Of a stretch of 30,562 nt of DNA, positions 24,144 to 30,562 are shown piece by piece. The DNA is from CAYOFK01 sp964403185. GTDB lineage: Bacteria; Bacteroidota; Bacteroidia; Bacteroidales; VadinHA17. The stretch lies in assembly GCA_964403185.1 (NCBI GenBank), contig CAYOFK010000008.1, forward strand, positions 1-30,562, given 5' to 3'. A model generated the notes under the pieces. That model saw nothing but the letters and a program-made list of their open reading frames with translations, was not told where the DNA came from and searched no databases. Numbering within the stretch: the stretch's first letter is position 1; every line of letters starts with the position of its first letter. A program made the translations under genes and the position numbers.

Positions 24144-24989
24144 CTACCCACTGCCCAGATGATACCTGGCCAGATCCTGAATGGGCGATTTTAATATCCT
24201 GGTTACACGAACCCCCTTATTCGAGGCAACCTCATTTAATATCTCCGAGAAATACCAGGCCACCGACCCAAGGAGTCTCACTTCTTTCGTTTGCCAGTCT
24301 TGATAAGAACCAAGCTGGTAGTTGAACATTTTGATAAAAGACTCTTCAACCAGGTTCCGCAGGTATGGTTCTTTAATCCGTTCAAGAATAAAAGCTGTGA
24401 AAGTGGCGAGATACTGATTTGGCCGTTCACCAGAATACACTTTCGCTTTTATTGTTTCAACATCTTCCTGAAACCTGCTGGAAAATACTTTCTGTAAAAG
24501 GGCCGGAAACTCATTGTTAAGGAACCCTTGCAGAAGCCTCTTCCCCAGAACAGCACCACTGCCCTCGTCACCGAGGATATAACCCAGAGCAGCGGTTTTG
24601 TTCAGAATCCCGCTGCCATTATATTCACAACTACTGGCCCCGGTCCCTAATATGATGGCAATTCCGGTATCCTTATGAAACAAGGCCCTGGCTGCTCCCA
24701 GGACATCACCTGAAACCTCTATTTGTGCATTATTGAAAACCGGGACCAGGCCATCTTTTATGATCTGCTCATGAAAGGAAGTGGAACATCCTGCCCCGTA
24801 AAAGAATACTTTTTGTATTTCTGAGACCGGAAGATCATGAACCAAACTCATGTTTAATTCATCCGTAATCCTTACCGCATCTACATAAAACGGATTAAAT
24901 CCAATGGTGTCAAACAATCTGGTTTGACCGTTATTTCCAACATACAACCAGTGTGTTTTTGTGGATCCGCTGTCAGCAATAAGTATCAT
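24144..24989 (-). CDS. BadF/BadG-family kinase, GlcNAc-kinase-like
   Basis: The 281-residue protein has the ASKHA sugar-kinase fold: phosphate-1 motif ADSGSTKTHW (residues 5-14), a central VFFYGAGCST segment, phosphate-2 IAIILGTGASSC and the adenosine-side motif GYILGDEGSGAVLGKRLL. This matches the BadF/BadG/BcrA/BcrD group that includes N-acetylglucosamine kinase and is common in Bacteroidota. A role in amino-sugar recycling, phosphorylating GlcNAc or a related sugar with ATP, is the likeliest. Substrate residues cannot be judged here. It lies on the same strand as the aspartase, 72 bases upstream of it. No murQ or amino-sugar genes are nearby. Confidence 0.82.
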   Translation of the reverse strand: MILIADSGSTKTHWLYVGNNGQTRLFDTIGFNPFYVDAVRITDELNMSLVHDLPVSEIQKVFFYGAGCSTSFHEQIIKDGLVPVFNNAQIEVSGDVLGAARALFHKDTGIAIILGTGASSCEYNGSGILNKTAALGYILGDEGSGAVLGKRLLQGFLNNEFPALLQKVFSSRFQEDVETIKAKVYSGERPNQYLATFTAFILERIKEPYLRNLVEESFIKMFNYQLGSYQDWQTKEVRLLGSVAWYFSEILNEVASNKGVRVTRILKSPIQDLARYHLGSG

Positions 24990-25114
24990 AAAATAGTTCC
25001 GGTTTCAGCCAGGAAAAATGATTGTCAGCAACTCCATAAACTCTTTCAACAATGCTTCCCGGATCAATTTACAGGAAGATAAAATATGGATGCAAACCAT
25101 CCCAATTGTAAAAC

Positions 25115-27937
25115 TTAAAGGTATTTAGCCATAAGATTCAAAAGATCGAGAGGTTTTATGGGCTTGGATATATAATCATCACATCCTGCTTCCAGGGCCT
25201 TCTCACGATCCTGGCTCATTGCATATGCAGTTTGGGCAATGACCGGGATATCCGGTTTGATCTTTTTCATTATCCTGGTAGCCTCATATCCATCCATCTC
25301 TGGAATTTGCATATCCATTAATACAAAATTGATCTGCTTTCTACGCTTGAAAAGTTCCACGGCCCTGATGCCGGTTTCGGCCCAGAATATCTTCGCCCTG
25401 GTCTTTGATAACATGGCTTTAATAAATTCGAAGTTCGATACATTGTCTTCAACTACAAGAATGGCCTTGTTCTTCCATTGGAACACATGTTTCCGCTCAT
25501 CAAACTCCGTTGTTGATTCAACGGCCGAAACAGTTACAGGATGATAAGGTAAGGTGAAGAAAAACTCGGATCCGCGTCCCTCCCGGGATTCTACCCAGAT
25601 CTCTCCGCCCATCAGTTCAACGAGGCTCTTTGAAACCGGAAGGCCCAGGCCTGTGCCACCATATTTCCTCACTGACGATCCATCCATCTGCCTGAACCGG
25701 TCAAAAATAATCTCCAGGTTTGATTCCGGAATTCCGATGCCCGTATCTTTTATATAAAATTTCAGATGTTTATTTTTTTCAAGGCTGCATCCCCAGGTAA
25801 TGAATCCTTTAGGGGTAAACTTGATGGCATTGCCCAAAAGATTTGACAGAACCTGACGCAATCTGAATTCATCGGCCTTGATCATAACTTCAGGATTAAT
25901 AGTGGTATCCAACACAACCCTGATGGGTTTTTCTGATTTTTTCCCCTCCTCTTCGAAATACAATTGCAGCTCTTTCATGATATCGAATGGCTTGCAAATA
26001 TCCTCGGCAATTTTAGTTTGTCCGGCTTCAATTTTAGCCAGATCAATGATGTCATCAATCAGGTTTGAAAGAGTATTGCAACTGTTATTAATAATTTTAA
26101 AATACTCTTCCCTTTCCGGCTCTGAAACATCTGTGGTTCTTAATATCTCTGAGAACCCTACAATGGCATTCATTGGAGTCCTTATTTCATGCGACATATT
26201 GGCCAGGAAAGCTGTTTTCAGACGGTCGGCTTCCTCAGCTTTTAGCTTCGCATTCAGCAGTTCTGTTTCGGTGTGCTTTCGCTCTGTGATGTCCTCTTTA
26301 ATGGCCACGAAGTGGGTAACCTCCCCCTTCTCGTTCTTAACCGCTGAGATGGAAGCCTTTTCCCAGAAAAGTTTCCCATTCTTTTTCTTATTCTGAATCT
26401 CCCCTGTCCATTCACCGCCATTTATCAATTGATACCATAGTTCCTCATAAACCTCAGGACCAGTTTTGCCTGATTTGAGTATGGATGGTTTTTTGCCATA
26501 TACTTCCTCCAGGGTATAGCCGGTGACCTCAGTAAATTTCGGATTCACATATTCAATACTACCCGCAGTGTTTGTTATAAGAACACTTACCGGAGAGCTT
26601 GCAATGGCTTGCGATAATACCCGGATCTGCTTCTCGGTGTGAATACGTTCGGAAAGATCGATAATGGAAATGAGAACCGTATCCCAGGTCCGTTCCTTGC
26701 CTGGTAAGATCACTGATTTAATGATCCCGTGTTTTCTCAGGCCTGACTCAGTAACAAATACGGTTTCTTCTTCAAATACAGTTTCTTTTCTCCAAAAGGC
26801 ATCCATCATCCGTATTCTCGTTGCCAGCAGTTCTTCACTTCCGGGATAGAGATACAGTTTCTCAAATTGCTTAATGCTCTCAACTCCGAAAAACTGCAGG
26901 GCGCCCTGATTTGAATACAGCAAGCGAATGTGAATGAAACATTTCTTCAACTCCTCAGGATGTTCCTTAAAATAATTATTAATATCTGTAATCCCCTTTT
27001 TCTTCAGTTCTGTAAATGTATCCCTCACGAAAGAAAGATCCTCCTCTACCAGAGGAATAGGAAAATATTCAAGCACTGTTTTAAGTTGCATCTCCCTCTC
27101 TATCAGGTCATTTTCATATTTTTTCTGCTGAGTAATATCCCTGAAAAAATACCAGAATCCACTGCTTTCCTTTTGGGATGCCTGCCGGAGATAACAACGC
27201 ATTTCCACAGGAATTACAGAACCTGATCTTTTAATGATCTCCAACTCAAAAGAGTCAGAATGACCTCTTTTTAAAACCTGATTTTTCCTTATCAGTTCTT
27301 CAGTGTCTTCCCATCCTTCAGCAATGAGTGACTGCAGGTTTTTTCCCTGCAATTGGTGGTCTGTATATCCTGATAATTTCCGGAAGGCCTGATTGCTTTC
27401 GATGATCCGGTTCCCGATATCCACCGCCACAACTGCTTCCAGCATGTCCTCATGAAGTTCGCGATACCTGCGTTCAGATTCTGTTATTTCCTGGTGGGAC
27501 AGCACCCTTTTGCCACCGGGAGATGATTGAACCATCCCTTTATTTTTTTCTTCCGGGGGCCCGAAGTTTTTCAATCTGGCAAACCTGGCCAGTGCATCCA
27601 GGAGTGGCTTCTCCTCATCCAGAGGAAAACAGTACCATACCTGAGGCAACCTCAGCAGTTCATCACAATCCTGATTGCCCTGGTCAGAATAGAATATGAC
27701 AGGAACGGTAAGATTATCCTCCGGAAGGGAAGCAAAAACCTGGGTCAGAAGATCCCTCTGATTGGTGTTGACCAGCAGAACATCCGGCAAGTCATTTTTG
27801 ATTTTTCGTAAAAGTTCTTCTGCCTTATGAGCTTTCAATACTTCAAAAAAATACTCCTTTCCGGAAATCCGTTTGTTCAATAGTGCCTGATTCCTGCCGG
27901 AGGGTTCAATCCCCAGAATATAAAATCTACTATCCAT
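25115..27937 (-). CDS. PAS hybrid histidine kinase with receiver
   Basis: The 940-residue protein is a soluble hybrid sensor kinase. Order: a receiver-like N-terminal region (about 1-120) in which the expected phospho-acceptor aspartate is N57 (PDVLLVNTNQRD); a PAS domain (about 157-275); a second, less clear sensor region (about 276-440); a PAS/PAC domain (about 445-565); HisKA with H583 (SHEIRTPMNAIVGFSEIL); HATPase (about 680-795, NLLGNAIKFTPKG, DTGIGI, GTGLGL); and an intact C-terminal receiver with D875 (LMDMQIPEMDG) and a late KPI lysine. No membrane helices are seen, so it should sense a cytosolic cue. A separate Hpt or output protein is needed and is not present here. No neighbour suggests the pathway. 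Confidence 0.92.
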   Translation of the reverse strand: MDSRFYILGIEPSGRNQALLNKRISGKEYFFEVLKAHKAEELLRKIKNDLPDVLLVNTNQRDLLTQVFASLPEDNLTVPVIFYSDQGNQDCDELLRLPQVWYCFPLDEEKPLLDALARFARLKNFGPPEEKNKGMVQSSPGGKRVLSHQEITESERRYRELHEDMLEAVVAVDIGNRIIESNQAFRKLSGYTDHQLQGKNLQSLIAEGWEDTEELIRKNQVLKRGHSDSFELEIIKRSGSVIPVEMRCYLRQASQKESSGFWYFFRDITQQKKYENDLIEREMQLKTVLEYFPIPLVEEDLSFVRDTFTELKKKGITDINNYFKEHPEELKKCFIHIRLLYSNQGALQFFGVESIKQFEKLYLYPGSEELLATRIRMMDAFWRKETVFEEETVFVTESGLRKHGIIKSVILPGKERTWDTVLISIIDLSERIHTEKQIRVLSQAIASSPVSVLITNTAGSIEYVNPKFTEVTGYTLEEVYGKKPSILKSGKTGPEVYEELWYQLINGGEWTGEIQNKKKNGKLFWEKASISAVKNEKGEVTHFVAIKEDITERKHTETELLNAKLKAEEADRLKTAFLANMSHEIRTPMNAIVGFSEILRTTDVSEPEREEYFKIINNSCNTLSNLIDDIIDLAKIEAGQTKIAEDICKPFDIMKELQLYFEEEGKKSEKPIRVVLDTTINPEVMIKADEFRLRQVLSNLLGNAIKFTPKGFITWGCSLEKNKHLKFYIKDTGIGIPESNLEIIFDRFRQMDGSSVRKYGGTGLGLPVSKSLVELMGGEIWVESREGRGSEFFFTLPYHPVTVSAVESTTEFDERKHVFQWKNKAILVVEDNVSNFEFIKAMLSKTRAKIFWAETGIRAVELFKRRKQINFVLMDMQIPEMDGYEATRIMKKIKPDIPVIAQTAYAMSQDREKALEAGCDDYISKPIKPLDLLNLMAKYL

Positions 27938-28118
27938 GCTTTATGCCTGTGAACTGTAACAAAATATGACCTTTATTACCACTTTATTAAAATCGGCTTT
28001 AAAGTTAGGGTTTTTTCCTGTTTTGTGCGGTTTTTAAAGGCGTAATAATAATCCGGGTTTACAGAAAGAAAATCAGGTTAATAAAACCATTGTTCATCGG
28101 GTTCAATTGTAAATACAA
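27938..28118. other. Spacer upstream of the hybrid kinase
   Basis: No gene is seen. The stretch should hold the promoter of the minus-strand kinase. A TATTTTG-like sequence is present near the kinase, but no clear TTG/TAnnTTTG pair could be placed. Confidence 0.4.
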
Positions 28119-28142
28119 GAAGCCGGGTTGTTCCCCGGCTTC
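28119..28142 (-). terminator. Terminator-like hairpin
   Basis: A perfect 9-bp stem (GAAGCCGGG, 28119-28127, with 28134-28142) has a 6-base loop. On the minus strand it is followed by TTGTATTTA, a moderately T-rich tail. It probably ends transcription arriving from the TonB-dependent receptor and the remnant next to it. Confidence 0.55.
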
Positions 28143-28167
28143 CTGCTTCATACCCTAAAAATTAAAC

Positions 28168-28272
28168 CTAAAAATTTACGCTAAACCTGCCCATCCAGTG
28201 ATATTTATTCTCAATATTACCCAAAGCAGACTGAACGCAACTGAAAAAATTTAATTGATCTAATGTACTGAT
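28168..28272 (-). pseudogene. Possible outer-membrane-protein C-terminal remnant
   Basis: A minus-strand frame of 34 codons between two stops ends ENKYHWMGRFSVNF-stop. Alternating hydrophobic residues with a terminal phenylalanine are the signature of a last beta-strand of an outer-membrane barrel. The stop lies 26 bases before the terminator-like hairpin, as expected of a gene end. There is no start codon and the barrel is missing. The segment is short, so a chance frame is quite possible. Confidence 0.3.
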
Positions 28273-28309
28273 TTATTATGAAACGACCAAATTATTATCC
28301 CTGAAAAAA

Positions 28310-30562
28310 TTAAAACCGCAGGCTGATCCCAGCCAGGAAATGCCTCCCTGCCTGAGGGAAATAGCCGTCATATATCAGTTCCTCTCCGCCATAGTAATAT
28401 CTGTAAATCCATGCATTCGACTCATACAACTGGTTGAACAGGTTGTTGACCATAAGCTTTAATTCAAATGCCTTTATGACTCCTGGCCTTATTGTATAGC
28501 CAATTACCAGATCGTTTACAAAATAAGGGTCCAGCACTCTGTTTGAATTCGAAGTATTGTCAATATATTGCCTGCCGGTAAATTTTGAAATGAAATTGAA
28601 AAAAAGATCTTTGCCCGGAGCAAATGAAACGGTGCTGCCAAAAATAATGTCCGGTGAAAAGGAAATATCGGTGGTCCCCAGTGCTTCCGTCCGCTGAATG
28701 CCCGTATCAAAATCATCAACATATGCAACAAAATCCCTTATCTTATTCTGACTTAATGACAGATTAAAATTCCAGCTCAATGCCTTTGTGAATTTTATGC
28801 CGGTTTGAATCTCAATGCCATACCTGTAACTTTTCTCTACATTAGTCATAACCGGCGCTCCCACATCATTGATCTCTCCGGTCAGAACCAATTGGTCTGA
28901 ATAGTCCATATAATAAAGATTCACCTCCATTCCTGTGGTTCTTGATTTCAATCTGTATCCCAATTCATAATCCTTCATGTGCTCAGGAGTTGGGAGGGGC
29001 TTTGACGGATCAGAATCAATAAAATTGTAGCGGTTTGGTTCCCTGTTTCCTATTGAAAATGAAAAATAAAGGTCGTGGATTCCAGGAAAACTGTAATTAA
29101 TCCCGATTTTTGGATTGATGAATGCAAAATGATGCGATTGATCCAGGACTCTCTGGTCATCATCCACTCCGCTCAAATCATATCCAATATTTCTAAACTG
29201 CAGGTCCCCGAAGAAAGACCAGGTATTGTTCAGGGTATAGTGTAATTTCCCGAAAACATTAAAATCCCTCTTTAAGGCATCATTCCTGTACCACTCATGA
29301 TTATAGCCCCCTTTTTCAGTGATCTGCATCCACACGACCTTGCCGAAATGATAACCCACATAATTGTTCCATGCTCCTCCTAAAGTAAACTCCGTTTTAT
29401 TTTTTTTGTAATTTAAGGAGTAAGTGATTCCCGTGAAGAAATTATCCAGCCATTTTTGCCTGATCAGGTCCGAATTTGTTATGGTATCCTGACCTGTAAT
29501 AACATCATCCAGTCCATATTCTGACAGTTCCTGGTCCTCTTTGTACTGCTCATAGAATCCGCGCCCCCAGGTATGGTGAATGGCCAGATTGAGATTCAGG
29601 AATGCTCCCAGTTCCCTGGAATAAAATGCCTGAAAATGGTCCTGCCGGTAGTTGTCAGTTTCATTCTCATAAAAACCCTCATTACCGTCTGAATCGGTGT
29701 ACATACCCATTCCGTTATACCTCCTGTTGACTGTGAGCATATAACCAGGCACCCCATCCCACGATTGATAGGTTTTTTCATACCCGCGGAAGTACAGGAT
29801 CTTGATCAGGTCGCCTTCCCCATGGTAGGCTCCCGAAAGGCTCATTGAGCTCAAATCAGCAGAGGCCCGTTCTATATATCCGTCCGAGTCAATCTTTGAT
29901 ACCCTGGCATCAAAAACAAACTTGTTATTTATCAATCCGGTCCCCATTACAATAGTTCTTTTAAAAGTATTGAACGACCCGTAAGAGGTGTTTATCTCAA
30001 CATTCGGTTCCTTCTTTAAGGTAAATGTCTGAAGATTCACAGATGCTCCAAAAGCTCCGGCGCCGTTTGTTGACGTACCCACTCCTCTTTGAACCTGGAT
30101 ATTTTCCACCGATGAAGCAAAATCCGGAAGGTCCACCCACCAGGTCCCGTGAGATTCCGAATCATTAATGGGAATGCCGTTTACAGTGATATTTATCCGC
30201 GTAATATCTGAGCCCCGTATCCTGAAGCTTGTGTAACCAATACCGTTTCCCGCATCCGATGTAACCACCAGTGAGGGAGTCTGGTTCAGAATGTACGGGA
30301 TGTCCTGCCCCATGTTGATTTTCTCTATCGACTCCCTGTTGATATTTGTATGCGCTACAGGGGTTTTATCCTGAACCCGTGTGGCGGTAACCAGTACCTC
30401 TTCCGCGAGTATGGAAGTATTCTGCAGAACAATTTCTAGATGCAAAGACTCCCATACCTCAATTTTCCGGACATGAGTTTCGTAACCAATAAAGGACACC
30501 CTGATATGATAGGTGCCGGGTTTGATCTTATTGAATACAAAGCCACCCTCAATGCCGGTAAC
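28310..30562 (-). CDS. TonB-dependent receptor, 5' end outside window
   Basis: 751 codons are visible and the frame stays open to the window edge. The visible protein starts inside a carboxypeptidase-regulatory-like domain (GGFVFNKIKPGTYHIRVSFIGYE). It continues with a TonB-box-like EEVLVTATRVQD, a plug domain (IPYILNQTPSLVVTSDAGNG, FRIRGSDITRINITVNGIPI, IQVQRGVGTSTNGAGAFGAS) and a long beta-barrel. It ends HFLAGISLRF with the C-terminal phenylalanine typical of outer-membrane barrels. It imports a ligand across the outer membrane using TonB energy. The layout is of the FecA-like metal/siderophore sort, not the SusC type, and no SusD is nearby. The substrate cannot be inferred. An internal GTG at 30497-30499 is not the start. 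Confidence 0.93.
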   Translation of the reverse strand, partial: VTGIEGGFVFNKIKPGTYHIRVSFIGYETHVRKIEVWESLHLEIVLQNTSILAEEVLVTATRVQDKTPVAHTNINRESIEKINMGQDIPYILNQTPSLVVTSDAGNGIGYTSFRIRGSDITRINITVNGIPINDSESHGTWWVDLPDFASSVENIQVQRGVGTSTNGAGAFGASVNLQTFTLKKEPNVEINTSYGSFNTFKRTIVMGTGLINNKFVFDARVSKIDSDGYIERASADLSSMSLSGAYHGEGDLIKILYFRGYEKTYQSWDGVPGYMLTVNRRYNGMGMYTDSDGNEGFYENETDNYRQDHFQAFYSRELGAFLNLNLAIHHTWGRGFYEQYKEDQELSEYGLDDVITGQDTITNSDLIRQKWLDNFFTGITYSLNYKKNKTEFTLGGAWNNYVGYHFGKVVWMQITEKGGYNHEWYRNDALKRDFNVFGKLHYTLNNTWSFFGDLQFRNIGYDLSGVDDDQRVLDQSHHFAFINPKIGINYSFPGIHDLYFSFSIGNREPNRYNFIDSDPSKPLPTPEHMKDYELGYRLKSRTTGMEVNLYYMDYSDQLVLTGEINDVGAPVMTNVEKSYRYGIEIQTGIKFTKALSWNFNLSLSQNKIRDFVAYVDDFDTGIQRTEALGTTDISFSPDIIFGSTVSFAPGKDLFFNFISKFTGRQYIDNTSNSNRVLDPYFVNDLVIGYTIRPGVIKAFELKLMVNNLFNQLYESNAWIYRYYYGGEELIYDGYFPQAGRHFLAGISLRF

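Overview
The window looks like a chromosomal segment of a Bacteroidota bacterium, probably an environmental Bacteroidales/Marinilabiliales-type lineage. This is inferred from the gene content: a TonB-dependent receptor with a carboxypeptidase-regulatory-like N-terminus, TPR-containing sensor kinases, a PAS hybrid kinase, a START-like protein next to an LptF/LptG permease, bifunctional RibBA, and promoter candidates of the TAnnTTTG type. Three genes appear to start with TTG or GTG.

Left end (1-3380): accessory or decaying DNA. It holds strong palindromes (21-179), the C-terminal remnant of a TonB-family protein (274-516, minus) and a coupled minus-strand pair: a tryptophan-rich tandem-repeat protein and a membrane protein with zinc-ribbon cysteines. 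Beyond these lie a 50-residue hypothetical ORF, a run of different small hairpins (2640-2795), an intact tRNA-Met(CAT) and a broken copy of that tRNA's 5' half, interrupted at two points by exact insertions.

Plus-strand block (3380-9934): a START-like protein, an LptF/LptG permease, a GT4 and a GT2 glycosyltransferase, ribBA and fmt, tightly packed and partly overlapping. It is probably one transcription unit linking envelope glycan/lipid work with riboflavin synthesis and translation initiation.

Middle (9946-16173): a LysM glucosaminidase lipoprotein (minus), cytidine deaminase (plus), an RluA-type pseudouridine synthase and panB (both minus), then dnaK (plus) with a sigma-54-like upstream element and a clear terminator, and a MORN/YwqK-type repeat protein.

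xseA to xseB (16291-22119): the two subunits of exodeoxyribonuclease VII, usually neighbours, are separated by two tandem paralogous TPR histidine kinases and a repeat-bearing spacer.

Right end (22203-30562), all minus strand: an aspartase fused to an N-terminal cyclic-nucleotide-binding-type domain, a BadF/BadG-type (GlcNAc-kinase-like) kinase, a 940-residue PAS hybrid histidine kinase with a degenerate N-terminal receiver-like region, a possible outer-membrane-protein C-terminal remnant, and a TonB-dependent receptor whose 5' end runs off the window.

No rRNA, CRISPR array, complete insertion sequence or prophage was seen. The least ordinary signals are the interrupted tRNA copy with its precise palindrome insertion, the dispersed palindrome family, the hairpin run, the cNMP-domain/aspartase fusion and the tryptophan-repeat gene pair.
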